A stretch of 64,000 nucleotides of DNA from an uncultured Acidovorax sp. (GTDB lineage Bacteria; Pseudomonadota; Gammaproteobacteria; Burkholderiales; Burkholderiaceae_C). Positions 1 through 9,193 of the stretch are shown one piece after another (within the stretch, counting starts at the first letter, position 1; each line of letters opens with the position of its first letter). Where the stretch lies: the NCBI GenBank assembly GCA_913774955.1, contig CAJYKV010000007.1, positions 668,455 to 732,454 on the forward strand, in the 5' to 3' direction. The notes beneath the pieces were generated by a model. That model did no database searches. It saw nothing but the letters and a program-made list of their open reading frames with translations, and was not told where the DNA came from. A program made the position numbers and the translations under genes.

Positions 1-1379
1 CCCGCCCCGAGACGGTGAAGAGCCAGCAGCAGGGCCAGGCCGAGCAGAAGTTCAAGCTCAAGGGCACGGGCACGGTGCTGGCCGAGGGCCGCGCCATCGG
101 CCAGAAGATCGGCACGGGCCCGGTGCGGCTGGTGGGCGACATCGCCGAGATGGACAAGGTACAGCCCGGCGACGTGCTCGTCACCGACATGACCGACCCG
201 AACTGGGAGCCCGTGATGAAGCGCGCCAGCGCCATCGTCACCAACCGCGGCGGGCGCACCTGCCACGCTGCCATCATCGCGCGCGAACTCGGCATTCCCG
301 CCGTGGTGGGCTGCGGCGACGCCACCAGCCTGCTGAAGGACGGCACGCTGGTGACGGTGAGCTGCGCCGAGGGCGACACCGGCAAGATCTACGACGGCCT
401 GCTGGAAACCGAGGTGACCGAGGTGCAGCGCGGCGAGATGCCGAAGATCGACACCAAGATCATGATGAACGTCGGCAATCCCCAACTGGCCTTCGACTTC
501 TGCCAGCTGCCCAACGAGGGCGTGGGCCTGGCACGGCTCGAGTTCATCATCAACAACAACATCGGCGTGCACCCGAAGGCCATCCTGGACTATCCGCAGA
601 TCGACGCCGACCTGAAGAAGGCCGTCGAATCGGTGGCCCGCGGCCATGCCAGCCCGCGCGCGTTCTACGTGGACAAGGTCGCCGAAGGCATCGCCACCAT
701 CGCGGCGGCGTTCTGGCCCAAGCCGGTGATCGTGCGCCTGTCGGACTTCAAGTCCAACGAGTACCGCAAGCTGATCGGCGGCAGCCGCTACGAGCCCGAG
801 GAAGAGAACCCGATGCTGGGCTTCCGCGGCGCGGCGCGCTACATCAGCAAGGAGTTCGGCGAGGCCTTCGCCATGGAGTGCGAGGCGCTGAAGCGCGTGC
901 GCAACGACATGGGCCTGACCAACGTGCAGGTGATGGTGCCCTTCGTGCGCACGCTCGGCCAGGCCGACCGCGTGACCCAGCTGCTGGGCGAGCACGGCCT
1001 GAAGCGCGGCGAGAACGAACTCAAGCTCATCATGATGTGCGAGGTGCCCTCCAACGCCGTGCTGGCCGACGAGTTCCTGCAGTTCTTCGACGGCTTCTCG
1101 GTGGGCTCCAACGACCTGACCCAGCTCACGCTGGGCCTGGACCGCGACTCCGGCCTGGAACTGCTGGCTGCCGATTTCGACGAGCGCGACCCGGCCGTGC
1201 TGGCGCTGCTCTCGCGCGCCATCGAGGCCTGCAAGAAGCAGGGCAAGTACGTCGGCATCTGCGGCCAGGGCCCGAGCGACCACCCGGACTTCGCGCTGTG
1301 GCTCGCGAAGCAGGGCATCTCGTCGATCTCGCTCAACCCCGACAGCGTGATCGCCACCTGGCAGAAGCTCGCCGGCTGA
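1..1379 (+). CDS. ppsA: Phosphoenolpyruvate synthase, C-terminal part (5' end outside window)
   Basis: PEP synthase converts pyruvate and ATP to PEP, AMP and phosphate in gluconeogenesis. The reading frame is already open at the window edge, so only the last ~459 residues are present. Visible are the swivelling phosphohistidine domain with [18 protein letters not shown] (catalytic His codon at 264-266) and the C-terminal PEP/pyruvate-binding barrel ([32 protein letters not shown]). The GTG at 15 is an internal codon, not the start. The missing N-terminal ATP-grasp domain should lie upstream. The gene is followed after 16 bp by the DUF4212/symporter pair, which could bring in a gluconeogenic substrate. 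Family call is firm. Confidence 0.97.
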   Translation, partial: RPETVKSQQQGQAEQKFKLKGTGTVLAEGRAIGQKIGTGPVRLVGDIAEMDKVQPGDVLVTDMTDPNWEPVMKRASAIVTNRGGRTCHAAIIARELGIPAVVGCGDATSLLKDGTLVTVSCAEGDTGKIYDGLLETEVTEVQRGEMPKIDTKIMMNVGNPQLAFDFCQLPNEGVGLARLEFIINNNIGVHPKAILDYPQIDADLKKAVESVARGHASPRAFYVDKVAEGIATIAAAFWPKPVIVRLSDFKSNEYRKLIGGSRYEPEEENPMLGFRGAARYISKEFGEAFAMECEALKRVRNDMGLTNVQVMVPFVRTLGQADRVTQLLGEHGLKRGENELKLIMMCEVPSNAVLADEFLQFFDGFSVGSNDLTQLTLGLDRDSGLELLAADFDERDPAVLALLSRAIEACKKQGKYVGICGQGPSDHPDFALWLAKQGISSISLNPDSVIATWQKLAG

Positions 1380-1395
1380 CGGCGCACGCCGGCCC

Positions 1396-1857
1396 ATGCC
1401 CGCGCCGCCGCCGTCCTCCAGTCCGCCGTGGGCCGCGGGCGGGCCGCACGGGCTCGTGGGGCCCACGATGGCCGCGGGGCACGGTCTTGACCATGGCGAT
1501 GGCCGTGCCGGGGTCGCGGAGGCCGCGCCGTTCGCCCCCGACCTGCACGACGCGCGCCACCTCTGGCTGAAGGCGGTGCTGCTGCTGGCCTGGGCCGCGG
1601 TGTCGTTCGGCGCCTGCTACTTCGTGCGCGATCTCACCTGGCGCCTGGGCGAATGGCCGCTGGGCTACTGGATCGCGTCGCAGGGCGCGGTGCTGGCCTT
1701 CATCTCCATCGTGGTGGCCTACTGCGTGGCGATGGACCGCTTCGAGCGCGCCGATGCGCGCGCGGCCGCCGACCTGCAGGCGGCGCGCGGAACGGTCGCC
1801 GCCGCGGCACCGGCGCAGGCCCCGGCCCCGGGCAGGGCGCCGCGCTCCCATGGCTGA
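1396..1857 (+). CDS. DUF4212 protein, putative small subunit of a sodium:solute symporter
   Basis: This is a small membrane protein of 153 residues. The conserved part is the C-terminal two thirds: a charged segment (HDARHLWLKAV), a transmembrane helix at about residues 56-74, the motif FVRDLTWRLGEWPLGYWIASQGAV, a second helix at about 98-115, and a charged tail. DUF4212 proteins are normally about 80-100 residues, so the Pro/Ala/Gly-rich first ~50 residues are either an extension or a sign that translation begins later; ATG codons at 1468 and 1492 are alternatives. The stop overlaps the start of the symporter gene by 8 bp, so the two are probably translationally coupled and form one transporter. 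Substrate unknown. Confidence 0.8.
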   Translation: MPAPPPSSSPPWAAGGPHGLVGPTMAAGHGLDHGDGRAGVAEAAPFAPDLHDARHLWLKAVLLLAWAAVSFGACYFVRDLTWRLGEWPLGYWIASQGAVLAFISIVVAYCVAMDRFERADARAAADLQAARGTVAAAAPAQAPAPGRAPRSHG

Positions 1858-3943
1858 CGGGCCATCCGGGGGCTCCGGCGCCGCGGGCCACGGGCGCCTG
1901 CACCGCCTGCTCGCGCTCTACACCACGGGGGTGCTGGCCTTTCTCGCGCTCATGGCCTGGGCCGAGCACCGCGGCCTCTCGCGGCAGTGGATCGGGCCGA
2001 TCTTCCTCTTCCTCTCCGTGATGGTCTATGCGGCCATCGGCGTGTATGGCCGCACCACCGACCCGGAGGAATACTACGTCGCGGGCCGGCGCATTCCGCC
2101 GTTCTACAACGGCATGGCCGCCGCGGCCGACTGGATGAGCGCCGCCTCGTTCATCAGCCTCTCGGGCGCGCTCTACCTGCAGGGCTTCTCGGGCGGGCCG
2201 GGGCAGGCCGGGGGGCTCGCCTACCTGCTGGGCTGGACGGGCGGCTTCTGCCTCGTCGCGCTGCTCATCGCGCCGCATTTGCGGGCGATGAATCTCTACA
2301 CGATCCCCGAATTCTTCCAGGTGCGCTTCGGCGGGCGCTGGCCGCGCGTGATCGCGGCGCTGGCGGCCGTGCTGTGCTCGTTCACCTACGTGGTGGCGCA
2401 GATCTACGGCGTGGGCCTGATCGCCTCGCGGCTCACGGGCGTGCAGTTCGAGATCGGCATCATGCTGGGCCTGGGCGGCGTGCTGCTGTGCTCCTTCCTG
2501 GGCGGCATGCGCGCCATCACCTGGACGCAGGTCGCGCAGTACGTGGTGATCCTGCTGGCGTTCCTGATTCCCGTCTCGTGGCTCGCCTACAAGCAGCTGG
2601 GCAACCCGCTCGCGGCCGCGGTCTACGGCGGACAGATCGGCAAGATCGCCGCGCTGGAGTCGGAGCTGCTCGCATCGCCCGCCGAGCGCGAGGTGGTGGC
2701 CGCGCACGCGCGCCGCGCGCAGGAGCTGCAGGAGCGGCTGCGCGACGTGCCCGCGGCGCTGGAGCGCGAACGCGAGGCGGCGCGCGAGCGCGTGCACCGG
2801 CTGCGCGACGCGCAGGCCGACGTGGCGAGCGTGGTGGCCGCCAGCCGCGAGCTGGCGCTGCTGCCGCGCGATGCCGACGCCGCGCGCGAACTGTGGACGC
2901 GCGAGATGCGCGAGAGCCAGGAGCGCGCCCGCCCGCTCGGCGGCCTGCCGCCGCATGGCCTGGCCTACCGCGGCGACCCGGCCGGCACGCCCGCGCAGCA
3001 GGAGGCCTACGAGGTGTCGCGCCGCAACTTCCTGGCGCTGATGTTCTGCCTGATGGTCGGCACCGCGGGCCTGCCGCACCTGCTCACGCGCTACTACACC
3101 GTGCCCACGCCCTCGGCGGCGCGCGCCTCGGTGGCCTGGTCGCTGTTCTTCATCGCGCTGCTCTACCTGAGCGCGCCCGCGCTGGCGGTGCTGGTGAAGT
3201 TCGAGGTCATGCAGAACCTCGTGGGCAGCCGCTTCGATGCGCTGCCGGCCTGGATCGGGCAGTGGTCGCGCGTCGATCCGGCGCTGTTGTCGGTGCAGGA
3301 CGTCAACGGCGACGGCATCGTGCAGTTCGGCGAGATCCGGCTGGGCGCGGACCTCATCATGCTGGCCACGCCGGAGCTGGGCGGGCTGCCCTACGTGGTG
3401 TCGGGGCTGGTGGCGGCGGGCGGCCTGGCGGCGGCGCTTTCCACCGCGGACGGCCTGCTGCTCACCATCAGCAATGCCCTGGTGCGCGACCTGTACCTGC
3501 GCGGGTCCGGCCGCGGCCGGCCGGTGTCGCCGGAGCACCGGGTGATCCTCACCAAGTTCGCGCTGCTCGCGGTGGCGCTGGTCGCGGCCTTCGTGGCCGC
3601 GCTCAAGCGCTCGGAGATCCTGCCGATGGTGTCCGCATCGTTCTCCATCGCCGCATCGGCCTTCGTGCCGGTGATGGTGCTCGGAATCTTCTGGCGGGGC
3701 GCGACGCGGCAGGGCGCGGTGGCGGGCATGCTCTGCGGGCTCGGGACCACGCTCTACTACCTCGCCGCGTTCACCGATGCGGCGCAGGCCGTGGCGCCGG
3801 CCTGGCTGCTGCCGCAAGGGCTGTGGTTCGGCATCGATCCGGTGTCGGCCGGCGTGTTCGGCGTGCCGGCGGGCGCCGTGGCGGCCTGGCTGGTCAGCCT
3901 GGCGACGCGCTCCGCGCACGCCCGGCCGCGCGCATCGGCCTGA
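1850..3943 (+). CDS. Sodium:solute symporter (VC_2705-like) with EF-hand-like loop
   Basis: This is a 697-residue inner-membrane symporter of the SSS family, coupled to the DUF4212 gene upstream. The ATG at 1850 was chosen because it overlaps the upstream stop and precedes the first membrane helix closely. The core has about 13 hydrophobic helices and SSS signatures such as YYVAGRRIPPFYNGMAAAADWMS and STADGLLLTISNAL. Two features stand out. A charged helical insert rich in Arg, Glu and Ala spans about residues 257-380. A perfect 12-residue EF-hand-type loop (DVNGDGIVQFGE) lies at about 484-495, with acidic or Asn residues at 1, 3, 5 and Glu at 12. Acetate, propionate or another carboxylate would fit the ppsA neighbourhood, but the substrate is inference. 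Confidence 0.88.
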   Translation: MADGPSGGSGAAGHGRLHRLLALYTTGVLAFLALMAWAEHRGLSRQWIGPIFLFLSVMVYAAIGVYGRTTDPEEYYVAGRRIPPFYNGMAAAADWMSAASFISLSGALYLQGFSGGPGQAGGLAYLLGWTGGFCLVALLIAPHLRAMNLYTIPEFFQVRFGGRWPRVIAALAAVLCSFTYVVAQIYGVGLIASRLTGVQFEIGIMLGLGGVLLCSFLGGMRAITWTQVAQYVVILLAFLIPVSWLAYKQLGNPLAAAVYGGQIGKIAALESELLASPAEREVVAAHARRAQELQERLRDVPAALEREREAARERVHRLRDAQADVASVVAASRELALLPRDADAARELWTREMRESQERARPLGGLPPHGLAYRGDPAGTPAQQEAYEVSRRNFLALMFCLMVGTAGLPHLLTRYYTVPTPSAARASVAWSLFFIALLYLSAPALAVLVKFEVMQNLVGSRFDALPAWIGQWSRVDPALLSVQDVNGDGIVQFGEIRLGADLIMLATPELGGLPYVVSGLVAAGGLAAALSTADGLLLTISNALVRDLYLRGSGRGRPVSPEHRVILTKFALLAVALVAAFVAALKRSEILPMVSASFSIAASAFVPVMVLGIFWRGATRQGAVAGMLCGLGTTLYYLAAFTDAAQAVAPAWLLPQGLWFGIDPVSAGVFGVPAGAVAAWLVSLATRSAHARPRASA

Positions 3944-4000
3944 GCGCCTTTATCGCACCCGCCATCGCGGGGCGGTTGATCGGAGCGGGGAGCGGGGCGT

Positions 4001-4582
4001 TTGCAACACATCGCAACAAACCCCGATTCACAAACGGCCGAGCGCATGCGACGCTGGCCCGACTTCGCCGCTTGCGGCTTCCCTCCCGAGGTCCACGACG
4101 TGCTTCTCGTCAAAACCCCCGCGGGCCAGCTGGCCCTGAAAGACCGCCATGGCGGCCTCACGCCGCGCCAGCGTTCCGCGTTCATCCTGTTCGATGGACA
4201 GCGCACGCTGGAGCAGGTGCTGTCCGCCACGGCGGCGATGGGCATCACGGTGGACGACGTACGGGCCATGGTCGACCAGGGCCTGCTGGAATCGCCCGAC
4301 GGGCGGGGCCTGCCGCAGCCGGTGGCGGCGGCCCCTCCCGCCCCGGGCACGGGCAGCGCATCCGCAACGCCGTCCCCGCCCGCCACGCTGGCGGACCGCT
4401 ACCAGAGTGCCTACCTCGTGGCCACGCAGCTCACCTCCAGCGCCGGCCTGCGGGGCTTCCGCCTGAACCTGGCCGTGGAGGGCGCGCGCAGCATGGAAGA
4501 GCTGGCTGCCCTGGCGCCCAGGATCCGCGATCTGGTGGGGGAGGAGAAATACAAGCGCCTGCAGGAGGCGCTCTTCGGTTGA
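4001..4582 (+). CDS. Unknown protein with a winged-helix-like N-terminal region
   Basis: I do not recognise this 193-residue protein. The N-terminal ~90 residues include LLVKTPAGQLALKDR, then LTPRQRSAFILFDGQRTLEQVL and MGITVDDVRAMVDQGLLE, which resembles the helix order of a small helical or winged-helix domain found in regulatory proteins. A Pro/Ala-rich linker follows, then a C-terminal helical part (YQSAYLVATQLTSSAGLRGFRLNLAVEGARSMEEL) ending in EEKYKRLQEALFG. No signal peptide or membrane segment is seen. The start is uncertain: TTG at 4001 follows a G-rich stretch, and ATG at 4046 is an alternative. It is convergent with the FKBP gene. Confidence 0.6.
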   Translation: MQHIATNPDSQTAERMRRWPDFAACGFPPEVHDVLLVKTPAGQLALKDRHGGLTPRQRSAFILFDGQRTLEQVLSATAAMGITVDDVRAMVDQGLLESPDGRGLPQPVAAAPPAPGTGSASATPSPPATLADRYQSAYLVATQLTSSAGLRGFRLNLAVEGARSMEELAALAPRIRDLVGEEKYKRLQEALFG

Positions 4583-4584
4583 GC

Positions 4585-4605
4585 GGCGCGCTGCCGCAGC
4601 GCGCC
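4585..4605. terminator. GC-rich hairpin between convergent genes
   Basis: A perfect inverted repeat with 9-bp arms (GGCGCGCTG and CAGCGCGCC) and a 3-base loop lies between the 3' ends of the unknown protein gene and the FKBP gene. It has no T-run, so it may be a Rho-assisted or bidirectional 3'-end barrier rather than a classic intrinsic terminator. Confidence 0.4.
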
Positions 4606-4624
4606 GGACGGAGGCGAGTGGCGC

Positions 4625-4984
4625 TCAGCGGCCGACGCCGAGCAGTTCCACGTCGAACTTCAGCGTGGCGTTCGGGGGGATCACGCCGCCGGCGCCGCGC
4701 GCACCGTAGCCCAGGGCTGCGGGGATGATGAGCGTGCGCTGGCCGCCGATCTTCATGCCCTGCACGCCTTCGTCCCAGCCCTTGATCACCATGCCGGCGC
4801 CCAGGTGGAATTTGAACGGGTCGTTGCGGTCGCGGCTGGAGTCGAACTTCGCGCCCTGCTGGCCGTCGTTGTAGAGCCAGCCGGTGTAGTGCACGCTCAC
4901 GGGCTGGCCGGCGGTGGCCTCGGCGCCTTCGCCGATGGTCGTGTCTTCGTATTGCAGGCCGGACGGGGTGGTGGTGAAAGCCAT
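4625..4984 (-). CDS. FKBP-type peptidyl-prolyl cis-trans isomerase
   Basis: This 119-residue single-domain FKBP catalyses proline isomerisation and acts as a cytoplasmic folding helper; no signal peptide is present. FKBP signatures run through the protein: VSVHYTGWL, a [19 protein letters not shown] segment, [27 protein letters not shown] and [14 protein letters not shown]. The start at 4984 is set by an AAGGAG Shine-Dalgarno (minus strand) 8 bases upstream; reading further upstream gives only low-complexity sequence. The HxlR-like regulator lies 94 bp upstream in the same direction. Confidence 0.94.
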   Translation of the reverse strand: MAFTTTPSGLQYEDTTIGEGAEATAGQPVSVHYTGWLYNDGQQGAKFDSSRDRNDPFKFHLGAGMVIKGWDEGVQGMKIGGQRTLIIPAALGYGARGAGGVIPPNATLKFDVELLGVGR

Positions 4985-5078
4985 TCGCGAAACTCCTTGG
5001 GGTGGGTGGCGGTACGCCAGGAAAGAAACGGGAGGGAAAGAAAAAACGCAGGCAGGAAGGCGCGCAGGCGGGGGCGTG

Positions 5079-5423
5079 TCAGTGCGGCGACTTGGCGGCC
5101 GCTGCCGCCGCTGCCGCGGCCCGGGCACCGCGCGCGGCGACCCAGCGGGTGGCGAAGGCCTGCACGTCGCTCAGCCGCTTGAGCAGGTCCACGCCCGAGG
5201 GCGTGACGGTGTAGCCGTCGCTGCCGTGGTCCAGCAGGCCGGCCTCGCGCAATTCCTTGATGCGGGTGTTGAGGGTGTTCGGGGTGATGCCGCCGACGCT
5301 GTCCTGCAGCAGCCGGAAAGTCTGCGGATGGCCGTCGCGCAGGGCCCAGAGCACGCGCAGCGCATAACGGCATTCGAGCTTTTCGAACAGCTGGTTGATG
5401 GCGACGTTTTCCTTGGAACTCAT
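5079..5423 (-). CDS. HxlR-like winged-helix transcriptional regulator
   Basis: This is a 114-residue probable DNA-binding regulator. The central winged helix reads [23 protein letters not shown], then [23 protein letters not shown] and [15 protein letters not shown], the usual HxlR order of helix, recognition helix and wing. An alanine-rich C-terminal tail follows. The single Cys in CRYAL sits where many HxlR proteins carry their redox-sensing cysteine, so thiol sensing is possible. The ATG at 5423 is preceded by an AGGAGA-type ribosome site; about 18 codons further upstream are open but look non-coding. Target genes unknown. Confidence 0.8.
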   Translation of the reverse strand: MSSKENVAINQLFEKLECRYALRVLWALRDGHPQTFRLLQDSVGGITPNTLNTRIKELREAGLLDHGSDGYTVTPSGVDLLKRLSDVQAFATRWVAARGARAAAAAAAAAKSPH

Positions 5424-5513
5424 GGCGGGTTCTCCTTGGCGCGGGGGACGGTGCGATGGTCGGGAACGGACGGGCACCCGGGCACCGTGAAAATATAGCG
5501 CGGAAATCGGTTT

Positions 5514-5530
5514 GCTACAAGTTTAATAGC
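5514..5530. repeat. Short AT-rich dyad (GCTA...TAGC)
   Basis: A small AT-rich element with GCTA and TAGC ends and an AAGTTTAA core lies in the 144-bp gap between the HxlR and LysR genes. It resembles the stronger palindrome at 34504. Both stand out in a GC-rich genome. Confidence 0.3.
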
Positions 5531-5567
5531 TCAAGATGCTTGCCTGGCAGGCGTGCCATGCAAAAAC

Positions 5568-6503
5568 TCAGGTGTTACCGCGTGGTTGCACTCCCGCCTC
5601 CAGGCCACTGCCGCGGCGGGCGAGGTAATCGGCAAGCAGCGCCGCGGCGGCGGGCAGGCCATCGGCCGCCCGCGCGCAGATCGCGAAGCGGCGGCGCGCC
5701 CAGGGGTCGGCCAGCGGCACCACCCGCACCCCGCTCGCGGCGGCGAAGGGCTCGGCCACTTCGCGCGGCACCACGCTGATCGCCAGGTTGGCGCGCACCA
5801 CGCGCAGCGCCGCGTCGAAATTGGAGACGAACACCCGGTGCAGCAGCGTGCGTCCCTCCAGCGCGGCGGCGCGTGCCAGCAGCACCTGCACCGCGCTGAG
5901 CGCCGGCATGCTGACGAATTCGTGGCCGAGCACGTCGGCGAACCGTACGGTCTCCAGCGCCGCCACGGGGTGCGATGGATGGGCCGCGATGGCGAGGTGG
6001 TCGCTGCGGTAGGCGCGCGTGCGCAGGCCCTGCAGGTCGGCCGCGTCCCAGCAGATGCCCAGCGAGGCGCTGCCCTCGCGCACGCCGCGCACCACCTCCG
6101 GGCTCACGCGCTCTTCCATGCTCACCTGGATGTCGCGGTGCGCGGGCTCCTGCAGAAAAGCCGCCACGTCGTCGGCCAGCGATTCGGCCATGACGGAGGC
6201 GGTGACCAGCATGCGCACGTGGCCGCGCACGCCCGTGGCGAAGCTGGCCATGTCCCGCTCGATGCGGCCCGCGGTGGCCAGCATCTCGCGCGCATGCTCC
6301 AGCAGCGTCTCCCCGGCCGGGGTGGGGGCCACCCCATGGCGTTTGCGCACCAGCAGCTGCGTGCCCACCGTGTCTTCCAATTGCGCCAGCCGCTTGCTCA
6401 CGGCGGAGCCCACGATCGACTCGCGCTCGGCCGCGCGCGCGATGTTGCGCTGCTCGCAGACGGCCACGAAGAGCCGCAGGGTCAGCAGATCGAGGGAGCG
6501 CAT
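5568..6503 (-). CDS. LysR-family transcriptional regulator of the adjacent lyase/CoA-transferase operon
   Basis: This 311-residue LysR regulator has an N-terminal winged helix-turn-helix (LRLFVAVCEQRNIARAAERE, then SAVSKRLAQLEDTVGTQLLVRKRHGVAPTPAGETLL) and a C-terminal type 2 periplasmic-binding-like effector domain. The ATG at 6503 gives the standard LysR N-terminus (MRSLDLLTLRLFVAVCE). It is divergent from the HMG-CoA-lyase-like gene with 128 bp between them, the usual arrangement for autoregulation and inducer-dependent activation of the neighbour. A T-N11-A dyad at 6521-6533 is a candidate operator. The inducer is unknown, but is probably an intermediate of the adjacent pathway. Confidence 0.9.
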   Translation of the reverse strand: MRSLDLLTLRLFVAVCEQRNIARAAERESIVGSAVSKRLAQLEDTVGTQLLVRKRHGVAPTPAGETLLEHAREMLATAGRIERDMASFATGVRGHVRMLVTASVMAESLADDVAAFLQEPAHRDIQVSMEERVSPEVVRGVREGSASLGICWDAADLQGLRTRAYRSDHLAIAAHPSHPVAALETVRFADVLGHEFVSMPALSAVQVLLARAAALEGRTLLHRVFVSNFDAALRVVRANLAISVVPREVAEPFAAASGVRVVPLADPWARRRFAICARAADGLPAAAALLADYLARRGSGLEAGVQPRGNT

Positions 6504-6520
6504 GGGGCAGAAAGATGATG

Positions 6521-6584
6521 TTCCATTCGGGAAATTCTGGGCTTCCCAAATTGAGATCACGGAGTGTGCGGGAATTTCTAGAAT
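6521..6584 (+). promoter_or_regulatory. Candidate LysR operator and -10 for the lyase operon
   Basis: A dyad TTCC-N5-GGAA at 6521-6533 matches the LysR T-N11-A pattern, and a second dyad (GGGAA...TTCCC, 6529-6547) overlaps it. A TAGAAT hexamer at 6579-6584 is a plausible -10, with no good -35 at the right distance, as expected for an activator-dependent promoter. Inferred from pattern and position only. Confidence 0.4.
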
Positions 6585-6631
6585 GGTCGCGTCCCTTCTA
6601 CACGCAGGCCCGGCCCGTCCGGGAGCGCCCC

Positions 6632-7705
6632 ATGCCCGCCACCGATCCGTCCGCCACCGCGCCTTCCGCTCCGTCCGCCGCCCTGCCGCCCGGTGCCCCT
6701 GCATCCGTGGAACCATCAGGCATGTCCGCTGGCGCCCCGTCCGGCCGCCCGGCAGGCCGGCGCCGCGCCGAGGTGCGCGAAGTCGGCCTGCGCGACGGCC
6801 TGCAGAGCATCGCCGCCACCCTGCCCACCCACCAGAAGACGGCCTGGATCGCTGCCGCGCATGCGGCCGGGCAGCGCGAGATCGAGGTCGGCTCCTTCGT
6901 GCCCGCGCGCCTGCTGCCGCAGCTGGCGGACACGGCCGAGGTGCTGGCGTTCGCGCGCACGCTGCCCGGGCTGGTGGCGTCGGTGCTGGTGCCCAACCTG
7001 AAGGGCGCCGAGCGGGCGCTCGAATGCGGCGCGCACCTGATGGTGGTGCCGCTTTCGGCGAGCCATGCGCACAGCCTCGCCAACCTGCGCAAGACGCCCG
7101 ACGAGGTCGTGGCGGAGGTGGCGCGCATCCGCGCCGCGCGCGACGCGTCCGGTAGCCGCACGCTGATCGAGGGCGGCGTGGGCACGGCCTTCGGCTGCAC
7201 GCTGCAGGGCGACGTCGCGGAGAGCGAAGTGCTGCGGCTGATGCAGGCACTGCTCGATGCCGGCGCCGACCGCGTGAGCCTGGCCGACACCGTGGGCTAT
7301 GCCGATCCGCAATCGGTGCTGCGGCTCTTCGGCCGGGCGCGTGCGCTCGTCGGCGACCGCCTGGCCTGCGCGCACTTCCACGACACGCGCGGCATGGGCC
7401 TGGCGAACGCCTATGCGGCCTGGCAGACCGGCGTGGCGCGGTTCGACGCGAGCCTGGCCGGCATCGGCGGCTGCCCGCATGCGCCGGGCGCGAGCGGCAA
7501 CGTGGCCACCGAAGACCTGGCCTTCATGCTGGAGCGCATGGGCGTGGACACGGGCCTCGACCTGCCCGGCCTGCTCGCGCTGCGCGGGCGCGTGGGCGGG
7601 TGGCTCGCCGGCGAGACCCTGCATGGGACACTCTGGCGCGCGGGCCTGCCCCGAGGTGGCCTGGTGGCGCGGCCCGAAGTTCTTGCGGAACCCGTCTCCG
7701 CCTGA
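6632..7705 (+). CDS. Hydroxymethylglutaryl-CoA lyase family enzyme
   Basis: This 357-residue enzyme of the DRE-TIM metallolyase superfamily would cleave HMG-CoA or a similar branched 3-hydroxyacyl-CoA such as citramalyl-CoA. Family motifs are VREVGLRDGLQ near residue 50, VGSFVPARLLPQLAD, the metal site GTAFGC and the HFHDTRGMGLANA segment, followed by the signature GIGGCPHAPGASGNVATEDLAF with the catalytic Cys. The ATG at 6632 has GGGAG 6 bases upstream and leaves a Pro/Ala/Ser-rich N-terminal extension of ~45 residues that looks disordered. It is followed by a class III CoA transferase and a Bug protein, which suggests activation and cleavage of an imported acid rather than leucine breakdown. 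The exact substrate is inference. Confidence 0.88.
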   Translation: MPATDPSATAPSAPSAALPPGAPASVEPSGMSAGAPSGRPAGRRRAEVREVGLRDGLQSIAATLPTHQKTAWIAAAHAAGQREIEVGSFVPARLLPQLADTAEVLAFARTLPGLVASVLVPNLKGAERALECGAHLMVVPLSASHAHSLANLRKTPDEVVAEVARIRAARDASGSRTLIEGGVGTAFGCTLQGDVAESEVLRLMQALLDAGADRVSLADTVGYADPQSVLRLFGRARALVGDRLACAHFHDTRGMGLANAYAAWQTGVARFDASLAGIGGCPHAPGASGNVATEDLAFMLERMGVDTGLDLPGLLALRGRVGGWLAGETLHGTLWRAGLPRGGLVARPEVLAEPVSA

Positions 7706-7878
7706 GCGGTGGGCGGTGAGCGGGGGCGGGCGCCAGAGCGCTTTGCGTCGCCCACCATCCACCACCGTAGCCCCAGCCAGCCGTTCGCCCCGATTCCGTC
7801 GCAGCCCATCGCACCATGTCGCATCCCATTGCATCGCCTGCTGCCTTTCGTCTCTCCTCTTCGTCCCTGCGCATTCCC

Positions 7879-9102
7879 ATGACTTCCTCCGCCACTGCCG
7901 CAAACCCCTCCCCGGAACGCAGCCTGCCGCTCGCAGGCCTGCGCGTGGTGGAGTTCACCCACATGGTCATGGGCCCGACCTGCGGCATGGTGCTGGCGGA
8001 TCTGGGCGCCGAGGTCATCAAGGTGGAGCCCGTGGAGGGCGACCGCACCCGCCACCTGCTGGGCGCGGGCGCGGGCTTCTTCCCGATGTTCAACCGCAAC
8101 AAGAAGAGCATCGCGATCGACCTGCGCAGCGCCGAGGGGCTGGAAGTGGCGATCCGCCTCGCGTCCTCCGCCGACGTGGTGGCGCAGAACTTCAAGCCCG
8201 GCGTGATGGCGAAATACGGCCTGGATTACGCGGCGCTCTCGCGCCTCAACGAAGGGCTGGTGTACGTGAACCACACCGGCTTCCTGCCCGGGCCCTACGA
8301 GCACCGCACCGCGCTCGACGAAGTGGTGCAGATGATGGGCGGCCTCGCCTACATGACGGGCCGCCCGGGCGATCCGCTGCGCGCGGGCACCAGCGTGAAC
8401 GACATCATGGGCGGCATGTTCGGCGCGATCGGCGCGATGGCGGCGCTGATGCAGCGCGCGCAGACCGGCCGCGGCCAGGAGGTGGATTCCGCGCTGTTCG
8501 AGAACAACGTCTTCCTGGTGGGCCAGCACATGATGCAGTACGCCGTGACCGGCCAGCCCGCGGCGCCCATGCCGGACCGCATCTCCTCCTGGGCCGTGTA
8601 CGACGTGTTCAGCGTGAAGGACGGCGGCCAGATCTTCCTCGCCGCGGTGAGCGACGCCCAGTGGCGCACCTTCTGCACCGCCATGGGCTATGCCGACCTG
8701 CTGGCCGATGCCGCGCTCGCCCTCAACAACGACCGCGTGCGCGCCCGCGCCACGCTGCTGCCCGAACTGCGGCGCCGCCTCGCGCAGCACACGGCGGACG
8801 AACTCGCCGCGGTCTTCGAGCGCCACGGCCTGCCGTTCGCGCCGATCCTGCGGCCCGAGCAGCTGTTCGACGATCCGCACCTGAACGCCACCGGCGGCCT
8901 GGCCGAGGTCACGCTGCCCGATGGCGACCGGGCCGGCGAGCGTGCCCGCGTCACGCTGATGCCGCTGCGCATGGACGGCGAACGCCTGCCCGTGCGCGCC
9001 GATCCGCCTCGGCTGGGCGAGCACACGCGCGAACTGCTCGAAGGCCTGGGCTATGCGCCCGGCGCCATCGACGCGCTGCGCGAGGCCCGTGCCGTGGCCT
9101 GA
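7879..9102 (+). CDS. CaiB/BaiF class III CoA transferase
   Basis: This 407-residue CoA transferase moves CoA between acyl donors and carboxylic acids through an aspartyl-CoA thioester. Typical features are the N-terminal LPLAGLRVVEFTHMVMGPTCGMVLADLGAEVIKVE stretch, GDRTRHL, NRNKKSIAIDL, and the Asp in SVNDIMGG (about residue 175), which is at the position of the catalytic aspartate. The start at 7879 (MTSSATAAN) was chosen because the open frame upstream to 7816 is low in family-like sequence; 7816 remains possible. It lies 173 bp downstream of the lyase gene and presumably supplies that enzyme with its CoA ester. Confidence 0.9.
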   Translation: MTSSATAANPSPERSLPLAGLRVVEFTHMVMGPTCGMVLADLGAEVIKVEPVEGDRTRHLLGAGAGFFPMFNRNKKSIAIDLRSAEGLEVAIRLASSADVVAQNFKPGVMAKYGLDYAALSRLNEGLVYVNHTGFLPGPYEHRTALDEVVQMMGGLAYMTGRPGDPLRAGTSVNDIMGGMFGAIGAMAALMQRAQTGRGQEVDSALFENNVFLVGQHMMQYAVTGQPAAPMPDRISSWAVYDVFSVKDGGQIFLAAVSDAQWRTFCTAMGYADLLADAALALNNDRVRARATLLPELRRRLAQHTADELAAVFERHGLPFAPILRPEQLFDDPHLNATGGLAEVTLPDGDRAGERARVTLMPLRMDGERLPVRADPPRLGEHTRELLEGLGYAPGAIDALREARAVA

Positions 9103-9193
9103 TCGACGATTTTTCGACGACCGTTTTCCCGGGGCCTTTCCGACGAGCGCGGCGCAGTCCGCGCGGCCCACCCACAACGATGGAGACATGCGC

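Noticed and set aside
1700..3919. Minus-strand 739-codon open frame opposite the symporter
   Set aside because: Shadow of the symporter gene; Arg/His/Gln-rich translation with no recognisable fold.
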